Origin: Pseudomonadota bacterium
GTDB lineage: Bacteria; Desulfobacterota; Syntrophia; Syntrophales; JADFWA01
DNA length: 12,905 nucleotides
Direction of reading: 5' to 3'
Assembly: GCA_030612385.1 (NCBI GenBank)
Contig: JAUWNZ010000012.1
Coordinates: forward strand, 1 to 12,905
Position numbers and translations under genes: made by a program. Of this stretch, positions 1 to 6,592 are shown piece by piece (position 1 is the stretch's first letter; every line of letters starts with the position of its first letter). Below the pieces are notes generated by a model. The model was not told where the DNA came from, ran no database searches, and saw only the letters and a list, made by a program, of their open reading frames with translations.

Positions 1-285
1 AACAGGTATGGGAGAATTCAGAAGCCCTTTCGCTATATCCCTCATGGCAGTATCGAGTCCTCCCGGAGTGTCTAAAAGAATTATCAGCCCGTCGGAGCCG
101 CTATTTAAAGATTGATCTATGGACCGGAGTATGTATTTGGAAACAGCAGGTGTAATTGCGGAATTTATAGTGATGACATCAAAGACCTGTCTTTTATCCT
201 GTCCAAAAGCTGGAAGCGATCCTATAGCTAAGAACAGCATAACTGCCAAAGATATGATGAGACCTTTGCTTTTATTTCTTAACAT
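1..285 (-). CDS. NfeD-like membrane serine protease (ClpP-class), N-terminal part only
   Basis: The first 95 codons are present and the gene continues past the left edge. Residues 1-29 form a signal peptide or first membrane segment: a basic start (MLRNKSKG), a hydrophobic stretch, then AFGQ. Residues 34-95 look like the start of the ClpP/SppA-like protease domain of NfeD proteins: VITINSAITPAVSKYILRSI, then a strand and loop ILLDTPGGLDTAM. In this family TPGG forms part of the oxyanion region; the catalytic Ser and Lys lie further on, outside the window. Known relatives are membrane proteases that cleave stomatin/slipin proteins, usually encoded next door. The start follows the glycosylase stop by 7 nt, and AGGAGG (289-294) overlaps that stop, so the two are probably translationally coupled. 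The spacing to ATG is tight (3 nt). Confidence 0.82.
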   Translation of the reverse strand, partial: MLRNKSKGLIISLAVMLFLAIGSLPAFGQDKRQVFDVITINSAITPAVSKYILRSIDQSLNSGSDGLIILLDTPGGLDTAMRDIAKGLLNSPIPV

Positions 286-292
286 ACGCCTC

Positions 293-982
293 CTACAAAA
301 CCTTCATGATCATCTGGACATCTTCCCATACCTGCCTCTTAGCGCCGGGATTTCTCAGGAGGTACGCCGGATGGTAAGTGGGCATAAATTTTATTCCTTG
401 ATAAGAGTGAAATTTTCCTCTTAGAACTGATATGGGAACATTCGTATCGAGCAGTGTATGGGCTGCAAATGTGCCAAGAGCGCAGATGACCTCAGGCTTG
501 ATCGCCTGAAGCTGCTTTATCAAAAAAGGCTCGCATGCTCGTATCTCTTCCGGCCTGGGATTCCTGTTTTCAGGGGGACGACATTTCAGGATGTTGCATA
601 TATAGACCTCTTCCCTCGTTAATCCCATAGCTGCTATGATCTTTGTGAAAAGCTGTCCCGCTCGACCGACAAAGGGTCTTCCCTGAATATCCTCATCTGC
701 TCCGGGAGCCTCACCCACAAACACAAGGTCAGCATCCGGATCCCCCTCTCCAAAAACAATGTTATTCCTTCCCTGATGCAAAGAACACCTTTGACAATTC
801 CCTAACTCTTGCCTTATATCTTCAAGAGTTACCGGCCTGTCCACCGCCTCTGCAGAAAAGTCCCCACCCTTCAGGTAAAGATTGGACACTCGCCGTGGAG
901 AATCCATTCCCGCCACAAGGTGACCTTTGAATTCTCGCACGATCATGCGAAGTTCTTCTCTTAAATTTTCTCTTGAATCCAC
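293..982 (-). CDS. Uracil-DNA glycosylase, family 4 (iron-sulfur type)
   Basis: Base-excision repair enzyme that removes uracil from DNA. From the GTG at 982 (229 aa): an N-terminal helix (RENLREELRMIVREFKGHL), a variable linker, then the catalytic domain. Four cysteines in family 4 spacing, C63-x2-C66, C134 and C150, would bind a 4Fe-4S cluster. Motif 1 is GEAPGADED (about 90-98) and motif 2 is YHPAYLL with H204. The reading frame is open up to a GTG at 1015, but that codon has no ribosome binding site and sits against a repeat. GGAGAGAG (991-998) lies 8 nt before GTG 982, so I prefer 982. It lies 242 bp after coaBC start-to-start spacing aside, in the same direction, and overlaps the ribosome binding site of the NfeD-like gene. 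Family assignment is firm; the start is moderately sure. Confidence 0.9.
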   Translation of the reverse strand: MDSRENLREELRMIVREFKGHLVAGMDSPRRVSNLYLKGGDFSAEAVDRPVTLEDIRQELGNCQRCSLHQGRNNIVFGEGDPDADLVFVGEAPGADEDIQGRPFVGRAGQLFTKIIAAMGLTREEVYICNILKCRPPENRNPRPEEIRACEPFLIKQLQAIKPEVICALGTFAAHTLLDTNVPISVLRGKFHSYQGIKFMPTYHPAYLLRNPGAKRQVWEDVQMIMKVL

Positions 983-995
983 CGCCGTTACTCTC

Positions 996-1012
996 TCCAA
1001 TTTTAAATTGGA
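996..1012. promoter_or_regulatory. Palindrome at the 5' end of the glycosylase gene
   Basis: TCCAATTT and AAATTGGA form perfect 8-bp arms around a single central base, just upstream of the glycosylase ribosome binding site. It could be an operator, a small hairpin next to the start, or the outer end of the neighbouring repeat element. The sequence alone does not decide. Confidence 0.35.
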
Positions 1013-1014
1013 CA

Positions 1015-1082
1015 CTACTTAACTGTTTTGTAACTGTTTACCGCAGAGACCGCAGAGATGACAAAATAGTTAAGTAGGATTA
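1015..1082. repeat. Palindromic element with CGCAGAG units, copy 1
   Basis: A 17-bp inverted repeat (1015-1031 against 1061-1077, one mismatch) encloses two CGCAGAG words with 9-bp period at 1042 and 1051. The minus strand of 1031-1082 closely matches 10821-10873, so this is a dispersed family. It lies between coaBC and the glycosylase gene. Confidence 0.75.
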
Positions 1083-1135
1083 CAGAAGCGGTCATCGGAG
1101 CAGCAAAGACAATGGTAACATTTAAAAGTCAGACA

Positions 1136-1199
1136 ATTCGTTGATTAGACAATTGGGTGATTGCCGGAAACGAATCAACAAATCATCCAATCAACGAAT
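1136..1199. repeat. Palindromic element built on TTGATTCGT-type words
   Basis: Perfect 11-bp arms (ATTCGTTGATT at 1136-1146, complement at 1189-1199) with further partial pairing inside, such as GGGTGATT against AATCATCC. Word-repeat composition, no coding potential. With the element at 1015-1082 it fills most of the 209-bp coaBC-glycosylase spacer. Confidence 0.65.
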
Positions 1200-1224
1200 C
1201 AACTTTAGCTCCCGGCTTACAAGA

Positions 1225-2445
1225 CTAATTTCTCTGCGCTCTCTGCGAGCTCTGCGGTGAGCGGCTACCCTTAATCTTATCCAGAATCCTGTCCGCCACC
1301 TCTATCTTATCCATAATGGGCAGTTCCTCCAACCCCCCTTCCCTGTCAAGGATTTTTACTATGTTGGTGTCTGTCTGAAACCCGGCGCCCGGCAGCGTTG
1401 CGTCGTTTGCCACTATGAAATCCATATTTTTCTCAATCATCTTGCGGCGGGCATTTTCGACAAGGTTTTCCGTCTCCACGGCAAATCCAACAAGGATACG
1501 ATCTCCTTTATTCCGGCCAATCTCCGATATTATGTCGGGATTTCTTACGAGATGGAAATCAAACGGTCCCAACCCTTTCTTTATTTTATCATCGGAGAAG
1601 ACAACAGGACGAAAATCAGCCACAGCCGCCGCCTTTATTATAACAGTGGAATTCCCCACGTTGTCGATTACGGCACCTCTCATCTCTTCGGCGCTTGATA
1701 CCTGCAGGAATTTTACCCCTGAAGGCCTCATCAGTGATGAAGGGCCGCTGATTAACGTAACATCGGCGCCTCTTCTTTTCGCCATTATTGCGAGGGCGTA
1801 ACCCATTTTACCCGAAGAATAATTGGTTATGTATCTTACCGGATCGAACGGCTCCCTGGTAGGACCCGCGGTTATCAATATCCTCTCGCCCGCCAGGTCT
1901 TTATTTGTCAGAATCGACTCAACTTCCTCAACGATATCATCAAGCGGCGGAAACCTTCCGGCCCCTTGCGCGCCACAGGCCAGCTCTCCATACCCCGCTT
2001 CCATAAAAAAATAATTTCTTGAGATCAATCTGCTTATGTTTTCTTTCACAATATAGTTGGCATACATGTTCGTATTCATAGCGGGACATATAAGAACAGG
2101 CGACCTTTTTGCCATGACGGTCGTTGTCAGCAGATCATCTGCCAGGCCGCAGGCTATCTTCCCGATGATATTAGCGGTCGCCGGCGCTATAATTATTATA
2201 TCGGCATAATCGGACAACGTTATATGTCCTATTTCAGATTCTTTTGTCAGGGAGAACATATCTGTGAGAACGGGATTTCCCGAAAGCGTCCGGAGCGTAA
2301 GAGGTGTTATGAATCTAATTGCATTTGTGGTCATAACAACCTTTACATCAGCCCCCCTCTTTATAAATTCTCTCGTCAGCTCCGCCGATTTATAAGCGGC
2401 AATACCACCGGTTATTCCAAGGACAATCTTTTTGCCTTTTAACAT
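1225..2445 (-). CDS. coaBC: Bifunctional phosphopantothenoylcysteine decarboxylase / phosphopantothenate-cysteine ligase
   Basis: Makes 4'-phosphopantetheine for coenzyme A in two steps: CoaB joins cysteine to 4'-phosphopantothenate, CoaC decarboxylates the product with FMN. CoaC is about residues 1-180: GITGGIAAYKS (FMN site), H74 in GHITLS, PAMNTNM at 121-127, and C157 in ELACGAQGAGR (substrate clamp). CoaB follows from about 187: ITAGPTREPFDPVRYI, NYSSGKMG, AAAVADFRP (272-280), KIKK (287-290) and FIVANDA. Length (406 aa) is normal. The start is ATG with GGGAG 10 nt upstream. Residues from about 393 to the stop (SRSPQSSQRAQRN) are encoded by a CGCAGAG repeat and are not family sequence. A good promoter lies at 2653-2680, and an inserted element sits between promoter and gene. 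Confidence 0.96.
   Translation of the reverse strand: MLKGKKIVLGITGGIAAYKSAELTREFIKRGADVKVVMTTNAIRFITPLTLRTLSGNPVLTDMFSLTKESEIGHITLSDYADIIIIAPATANIIGKIACGLADDLLTTTVMAKRSPVLICPAMNTNMYANYIVKENISRLISRNYFFMEAGYGELACGAQGAGRFPPLDDIVEEVESILTNKDLAGERILITAGPTREPFDPVRYITNYSSGKMGYALAIMAKRRGADVTLISGPSSLMRPSGVKFLQVSSAEEMRGAVIDNVGNSTVIIKAAAVADFRPVVFSDDKIKKGLGPFDFHLVRNPDIISEIGRNKGDRILVGFAVETENLVENARRKMIEKNMDFIVANDATLPGAGFQTDTNIVKILDREGGLEELPIMDKIEVADRILDKIKGSRSPQSSQRAQRN
1229..1264. repeat. CGCAGAG 9-bp-period repeat forming the coaBC 3' end
   Basis: Three copies of CTCTGCG (CGCAGAG on the minus strand) start at 1232, 1241 and 1250, exactly 9 bp apart, followed by GGTGA. The unit length is three codons, so the array stays in frame and codes for the last dozen or so residues of CoaBC. 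The same words occur at 1042-1057 and 11467-11491. Confidence 0.75.
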
Positions 2446-2465
2446 CCCGTGTTATTCTCCCATTT

Positions 2466-2611
2466 GTAACTACTCACGTAGTCAGGCTGAAGGTCAGTGG
2501 TCAGTGGTCAGTGGTCAGTAGTCAGTGGTCAGAAAATACTGTTCACTGTCCACTGTTCACTGTCCACTGTTTTTTTACCTTCAGCCTTCAGTCTATCAAC
2601 CTGAGTAGTTA
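2466..2611. mobile_element. MITE-like element with terminal inverted repeats and 9-bp target duplication
   Basis: The ends are inverted copies: TAACTACTCA (2467-2476) and TGAGTAGTTA (2602-2611). The direct repeat CTCCCATTT flanks them at 2457-2465 and 2612-2620, with one G between the left copy and the inverted end. Inside, the left half is six units of the 7-mer GTCAGTG (2493-2532, one variant, last unit partial). The right half carries the partly complementary words CACTGTCCACTGTT, so the whole can fold into a long imperfect hairpin. No ORF is present, so any transposase would act in trans. The duplicated target includes the coaBC Shine-Dalgarno GGGAG. Confidence 0.72.
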
Positions 2612-2652
2612 CTCCCATTTTTTTATTATTATAACGCATCTCAATTAAATTA

Positions 2653-2680
2653 ATTTTAGCATACAAGACCAAGAAGTCAA
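2653..2680 (-). promoter_or_regulatory. Sigma-70 type promoter for coaBC
   Basis: On the minus strand: TTGACT (2680-2675), a 16-nt spacer, then TAAAAT (2658-2653), preceded by TGC as an extended -10. This predicts a start near 2646 and a leader of about 200 nt that includes the inserted element. Without the insert the leader would be about 50 nt. Confidence 0.6.
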
Positions 2681-2827
2681 AGATATTCCGCTCAGTATCG
2701 ATAGTCTTCCTGTGAAAAGATTTTGAACTATTCGCAGAAGATCAACAATTTAACTTGCCAAACACTTGAATAGTTATTAAAAGGAAAGGATATAGCTGAT
2801 TTGTAATTCCTCAAGGAGAAATATTGA

Positions 2828-4165
2828 ATGAAAAATTTTAAGCAATACCTTATCATCTTAATTGTAATACTCATATCCGGTGGAAGCTGGTGGTTTTTCA
2901 GCGCTTATTATGAAGGGGAAAAACCTGTCATGAGATTAAGTGAACCCATCGACACAATCGGCCGGAAAAGAATATTTGATATTATTGCCACAGACAAAAA
3001 GAGCGGGCTTAGAAATATCCTTGTGACAATCTCCCAGGATAAGAAAAAGCACACTCTCTATTCAAGGGATTACGCCGTAAGAGGAATAAAAGAAAAAACC
3101 TTCAGCATCGAAGTAAATTCCAGAGACCTGAAGCTGCATGATGGAGAGGCATTGATCAAGATATCGGCGGTTGACTATTCCCTTCGTAAAAATAGCTCCG
3201 CCCTCGATGTCAGGGTAACTATCGATGTTACCCCGCCTCAAATTTATCTCCTCAGTTCCGCTCATTATATCAATCCTGGCGGAACGTGTATTGCCATCTA
3301 CAATATATCTGAAAAGGTTGTCAAAAACGGTGTGCGCGTTGGAGGAGATTTTTTCACGGGGTACCCGGTCAACCTTGCCGGCAAAGATTGTTACATCGCC
3401 TACTTCGCGCTTCCCCTTGACGCAAAAAGGGAAAACACCCTGATAGAAATCGTTGCCGGAGACAAGGCCGGAAATGAATCGTTAAATAGTCTCCCATGCC
3501 ACATAAAGAGCAGGAAATTTCGGGCAGACAGCATAAATATTACCGACAGCTTTCTCAAACGAAAAATGCCTGAGTTCCAACAGAGAAATGACAGTTTGCC
3601 TGGAACGACGCCGTTGGAAATTTTTCAATACGTAAACAGGCAAGAGCGATTGGATAATTTCAAGACAATCCAATCCATCTGTGGAAAACCGGAGTCGAGG
3701 CAACTCTGGCGTGGGACTTTTCTCAGGATGGAAAAAGCCGCCACGACAGCCCGATTCGGTGACAGAAGAACCTATTATTACAAAGGCAAGGCGGTAAGTA
3801 GAAGTATTCACATGGGAATAGATCTTGCCTCCACGAAGAATGCTAGGATCGCTGCCTCCAACAGCGGCATAACTGTTTTCACCGGCTATCTCGGAATTTA
3901 CGGCAATACCGTGATAATAGATCACGGCCTGGGCCTCTCCAGTCTCTATGCCCATCTTGGAACGATAAAGGTCAAACAGGGAGAGACGGTGGCAAAGGGT
4001 GATATTATAGGGTATACTGGCGCATCGGGTCTCGCCGGCGGAGATCATCTCCACTTCAGCATACTGGTTGGAGGCAGATTCGTGGATCCACTGGAATGGT
4101 GGGATTCTCACTGGATAAAGGATAATGTGGAAAGGAAACTGGCTGCAGTTTCAAGATCATCCTGA
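2828..4165 (+). CDS. Membrane-anchored M23 family zinc metallopeptidase (LytM-type murein hydrolase)
   Basis: Likely periplasmic peptidoglycan endopeptidase, and the only plus-strand gene here. Residues 1-27 hold one membrane anchor or uncleaved signal (QYLIILIVILISGGSWWFF). Residues 33 to about 225 are beta-rich with a junction DVTPPQIYLL and AGDKAGNESLNSL, resembling two Ig-like domains. About 226-300 is a linker. The C-terminal M23 domain covers 320-425: H328-x3-D332 (HMGID), H376 in YAHL, and H407-L-H409 in GDHLHF. All ligands and catalytic histidines are present, so it should be active rather than a degenerate EnvC/NlpD-type activator. AAGGAGA lies 8 nt before ATG. It converges on rapZ, 41 bp away; that gap is T-rich on this strand without a clear stem. 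Its cleavage specificity cannot be read from sequence. Confidence 0.92.
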   Translation: MKNFKQYLIILIVILISGGSWWFFSAYYEGEKPVMRLSEPIDTIGRKRIFDIIATDKKSGLRNILVTISQDKKKHTLYSRDYAVRGIKEKTFSIEVNSRDLKLHDGEALIKISAVDYSLRKNSSALDVRVTIDVTPPQIYLLSSAHYINPGGTCIAIYNISEKVVKNGVRVGGDFFTGYPVNLAGKDCYIAYFALPLDAKRENTLIEIVAGDKAGNESLNSLPCHIKSRKFRADSINITDSFLKRKMPEFQQRNDSLPGTTPLEIFQYVNRQERLDNFKTIQSICGKPESRQLWRGTFLRMEKAATTARFGDRRTYYYKGKAVSRSIHMGIDLASTKNARIAASNSGITVFTGYLGIYGNTVIIDHGLGLSSLYAHLGTIKVKQGETVAKGDIIGYTGASGLAGGDHLHFSILVGGRFVDPLEWWDSHWIKDNVERKLAAVSRSS

Positions 4166-4206
4166 AAATCCGTGAGGTCGCTTCGCTCCAGTTTTAATTT
4201 TTATTT

Positions 4207-5070
4207 TTAAATTGAAATGTCCCTGTGTTTGATATTGGCCAGGTAATTCTTACCTGAGAAATACTCTCCCAACTGATTCAGGATCACAACAGATCTGTGT
4301 CTTCCACCGGTACATCCAAGGGCGATATTGATATTTGCCTTCCCCTCCTTTTCATACAGGGGTATCAGATAATCCATCAATTTGAGTAACTTTTGAAGAA
4401 ATATCCCGCCCTCCTCACTGTCAAGGACATAGTCCTGAACCCTTTTTTCGTTGCCATCCAACTTCTTCAGTCCATTCACAAAATAGGGATTGGGAAGGAA
4501 CCTGACATCCAGAACTATATCCGCATCCGGCGGCAGTCCATAACGGTACCCAAATGAGGTAAGATTTATTACGAGCCTCCTAACAGCAGAGTACGAGTGA
4601 TAATATCGCTGGATAGCCTCTCTTAGTTGATGAACATTCTCAAAGGATGTGTCAATAACATTGTCTGCCATCTCTTTTAGAGCCGACAACTTTTCTCTTT
4701 CCAGCTTGACACCATCAATGACGGCGCCTTTTTCAGAGAGTGGATGAGCCCTTCTCGTTTCGCTGAATCTGCGCAGCAGCGCTTCATCGCTTGCATCTAA
4801 AAATAAGATCTCAATTCTGTATCCCTTTTCTTTGAGCCGGGAGAAAATATCCGTATATTTCTCCAGAAAAGATTCCTGTCTTAAATCCATAACCAGCGCA
4901 AATTCCGATATTTCACTCGATGAACCGGTTTGGAGCTCCAGAAACCCGGGAAGGAGGACAACCGGCAGGTTATCCACACAGAAAAATCCTATGTCTTCAA
5001 GCGAACGGAGCGCTGTGGTCTTGCCTGAACCGGAAAGGCCTGTTACTATTACGACACGCAAATCCTTCAT
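4207..5070 (-). CDS. rapZ: RapZ / YvcJ family nucleotide-binding protein
   Basis: P-loop protein of the RapZ family. In E. coli it is an RNase adapter that targets the small RNA GlmZ and so controls GlmS and amino-sugar supply; in many other bacteria its role is less clear. Walker A is GLSGSGKT (residues 11-18), followed by the family sequence [13 protein letters not shown]. The conserved C-terminal motif CTGGRHRS is at 253-260. The frame is open to an ATG at 5091, seven codons upstream. That ATG has no ribosome binding site and lies in the arm of an 18-bp inverted repeat, while family members begin a few residues before the P-loop. I therefore chose ATG 5070 (287 aa), though its own ribosome binding site is weak. 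It follows ptsN, as in enterobacteria; no NPr gene follows. Confidence 0.93.
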   Translation of the reverse strand: MKDLRVVIVTGLSGSGKTTALRSLEDIGFFCVDNLPVVLLPGFLELQTGSSSEISEFALVMDLRQESFLEKYTDIFSRLKEKGYRIEILFLDASDEALLRRFSETRRAHPLSEKGAVIDGVKLEREKLSALKEMADNVIDTSFENVHQLREAIQRYYHSYSAVRRLVINLTSFGYRYGLPPDADIVLDVRFLPNPYFVNGLKKLDGNEKRVQDYVLDSEEGGIFLQKLLKLMDYLIPLYEKEGKANINIALGCTGGRHRSVVILNQLGEYFSGKNYLANIKHRDISI

Positions 5071-5082
5071 TGTTCTTTTAGT

Positions 5083-5259
5083 GTCTGTCATGAAATAAGT
5101 GTTGCAGCATAGGCGCTCAGATTTGGGTCATGTTTAGTCGATACGAATGAGCAAAACCGCAGGGCTAACAGGGCTCTTTTGAGGATTTTGCGATTGAGAA
5201 TCGGCTAAAGATGGCTTGAAGATGAAATGTATAAATGTGATACTTATTTCATGACAGAC
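5083..5259. repeat. Nested inverted-repeat element between ptsN and rapZ
   Basis: Perfect 18-bp outer arms: GTCTGTCATGAAATAAGT at 5083-5100 and its complement at 5242-5259. Inside is a second imperfect pair, TTTAGTCGATACG... (from about 5133) against the complement of a tract ending ATCGGCTAAAG (about 5218). No coding potential. The left arm overlaps the upstream candidate rapZ start, and the right arm ends 2 bp before the last base of the ptsN stop codon. MITE-like in form; no target duplication was recognised. Confidence 0.7.
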
Positions 5260-5261
5260 CC

Positions 5262-5723
5262 TCAGCATGTTTTTTCCTTTTCTCTGATTATCCTGTAGAG
5301 ATCATCCTCAGACTTTGCCAGCATTAGCTCTGTTCTGAAGGAACTATCTTTAAGCATGCGCGATATCTTTGCCAACGCTTTCAGGTGCTGGCCGGCTGAA
5401 TTCTCCGGCGCCATCAATAGAAAGAAAATGTGAACAGGCCTGCCGTCCATCGAGTCAAAATCGATTCCATCTTTACTCCGTCCAAATGAGACAATAATAT
5501 CATCAAGGCCGGCAAGTTTTCCGTGAGGTATCGCAATCCCCTCACCTATACCGGTGCTCCCCAATTTTTCTCTTTCAAGTAATACTTCAACCATCTCATC
5601 GTAGTTAACTATAATGTCAGATTTTAAAAATACCTTCGACAACTCTGTAAGAACTTCCAATCTGGTCTTCGATTTTAATTTCGCGATTACAAATTCTTTT
5701 TTGAATATACCTGTAATGCTCAT
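5262..5723 (-). CDS. ptsN: PTS IIA-type protein (nitrogen regulatory EIIA, PtsN family)
   Basis: Cytoplasmic phosphoacceptor of the fructose/mannitol IIA family. In proteobacteria PtsN regulates potassium uptake and stress responses according to its phosphorylation state. From ATG 5723 it has 153 aa, the usual PtsN length. The phosphorylated histidine is H67 in the motif GEGIAIPHGKL. SMDGRPVHIFFLLMAPENS and the helix HLKALAKISRML are typical. The frame remains open to GTG 5771, but that extension (MPWWRPG...) is encoded by the CCTTGGTGG repeat. GAGGA (5731-5735) lies 7 nt before ATG 5723, which settles the start. It lies between hpf and rapZ as in the classical rpoN operon. The phosphodonor partners (EI-Ntr, NPr) are not in the window. 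Confidence 0.92.
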   Translation of the reverse strand: MSITGIFKKEFVIAKLKSKTRLEVLTELSKVFLKSDIIVNYDEMVEVLLEREKLGSTGIGEGIAIPHGKLAGLDDIIVSFGRSKDGIDFDSMDGRPVHIFFLLMAPENSAGQHLKALAKISRMLKDSSFRTELMLAKSEDDLYRIIREKEKTC

Positions 5724-5744
5724 TAAACTGTCCTCAAATTTTTC

Positions 5745-5920
5745 GTAACTACCAGGTCGCCACCAAGGCACAAAGACACAAACGTTATTTATAAACTTCG
5801 GTGCTTACTACCTGACAACTTTGACAATTAAAGCTATCAGGAAGATGCCATAGCATTGTCCTTTTAAAGAGATAATACTTTAATTTTAGTGCCTTGGTGT
5901 CTTAGTGGCTGAGTAGTTGC
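5745..5920. repeat. Palindromic element with CCAAGGCAC arms between hpf and ptsN
   Basis: The left end GTAACTACCAGGTCGCCACC, followed by AAGGCAC, is the imperfect inverse of the right end GTGCCTTGGTGTCTTAGTGG followed by CTGAGTAGTTGC. The outermost bases match the ends of the element at 2466-2611 (AACTAC / GTAGTT), so the two may share a mobilising enzyme. The flanks AAATTTTTC and AAACTTTCA could be a decayed 9-bp duplication; this is weak. No coding potential. Confidence 0.6.
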
Positions 5921-5926
5921 AAACTT

Positions 5927-6469
5927 TCAATTATTTACTTCTAACAGAGCATAATCCCCATCTTCACGCCTGTAAATAACACAGACCTTTTCGGAAAGTG
6001 AATCTCTATACACGATAAATCTGTTTCTCGATGTCTCCATCTCCATAATCGCTTCCTCAAGGAACATCGGTTTCAATACAATCGTTCTGGTCTCCACCAC
6101 TTTTGGATGTTCCATATCTTCATAATCTTCAAGCGGTGCCTCAACCGAACCAATATTCTCATTTCTGGAGGCGCCGGCCACCTTATGATCTCTGATCTTC
6201 CCCTTACGTTTTTTTATCTGACGTTCAACCTTTTCTATTACGCTATCGACGGCAACACGTATCTCTTTCGCTTCTTCCCTGCCATTTATGACCATCCCTC
6301 CAGCCACCAAATTCACTTCAGCTACATTCCTGAACTTTTCTACAGATAGAACAACACGGGCCTCTGCCGGATTATCTATATATTTTTTCAGCTTCTTCAG
6401 CCTCTCTTCTACATAGTCATTAAGCCAGCTTTCTCCTTCTGTATTCTTATAAGTTACAGAAACCTGCAT
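5927..6469 (-). CDS. hpf: Ribosome hibernation promoting factor, long form
   Basis: Binds the 30S subunit near the decoding centre and, as the long form, dimerises 70S ribosomes into inactive 100S particles in slow growth. Residues 1 to about 95 are the HPF/YfiA domain (MQVSVTYKNTEGESWLNDYV, then a basic helix RQIKKRKGKIRDHKV). About 96-122 is an acidic linker. Residues 123-178 are the C-terminal dimerisation domain (RTIVLKPMFLEEAIMEME, RNRFIVYRD, VIYRREDGDYALLE). The 180-aa length and second domain separate it from the short enterobacterial HPF. ATG 6469 has a near-perfect AGGAGG 5 nt upstream, the strongest ribosome binding site in the window, so it may be translated efficiently whatever the rpoN level. 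It follows rpoN after 122 bp of repeats. Confidence 0.95.
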   Translation of the reverse strand: MQVSVTYKNTEGESWLNDYVEERLKKLKKYIDNPAEARVVLSVEKFRNVAEVNLVAGGMVINGREEAKEIRVAVDSVIEKVERQIKKRKGKIRDHKVAGASRNENIGSVEAPLEDYEDMEHPKVVETRTIVLKPMFLEEAIMEMETSRNRFIVYRDSLSEKVCVIYRREDGDYALLEVNN

Positions 6470-6492
6470 ATATACCTCCTCTCTAAACTAAA

Positions 6493-6555
6493 GTTTCGAG
6501 TCTAAAGTTTCGAGTTTCGAGTTTAAGGTTACGAGTTAAACCCAAGACTCGAAAC
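6493..6555. repeat. TTTCGAG word-repeat palindrome downstream of rpoN
   Basis: Perfect 11-bp arms GTTTCGAGTCT (6493-6503) and its complement (6545-6555) enclose further TTTCGAG copies (6508-6521). It lies between rpoN and hpf, so it would form a hairpin in any joint transcript. Confidence 0.65.
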
Positions 6556-6563
6556 CCGAAACC

Positions 6564-6592
6564 GTGTCTGAACAGCCTTTTCGTTCGGACAC
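6564..6592. repeat. Hairpin repeat abutting the rpoN stop codon
   Basis: Arms GTGTCTGAAC (6564-6573) and GTTCGGACAC (6583-6592) pair over 10 bp with one G-T pair on the plus strand and one C-A mismatch on the minus strand. Its last base is also the last base of the rpoN stop codon. No T tract follows on the minus strand, so it does not look like an intrinsic terminator. Confidence 0.55.

Noticed and set aside
464..480. Sigma-54-like TTGGCAC...TTGCA on the minus strand
   Set aside because: GG and GC are only 7 nt apart instead of 10, and it lies inside the glycosylase coding region.
2493..2570. Tandem GTCAGTG units as a possible CRISPR array
   Set aside because: Units are 7 bp without spacers, and the other half is inverted; this is a word-repeat hairpin, not repeat-spacer structure.
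2725..2775. AACTATTC...GAATAGTT 8-bp inverted pair upstream of the M23 gene
   Set aside because: Short, widely spaced arms in AT-rich DNA; expected by chance often enough that I do not call an operator.
3482..4111. 209-codon minus-strand reading frame opposite the M23 gene
   Set aside because: Shadow of the peptidase: the plus strand has complete catalytic motifs, while this frame gives an unstructured, motif-free peptide.
4166..4206. Intrinsic terminator between the convergent M23 gene and rapZ
   Set aside because: The T-rich tract is there but the GGTCGCTTCGCTCC segment does not form a proper stem.
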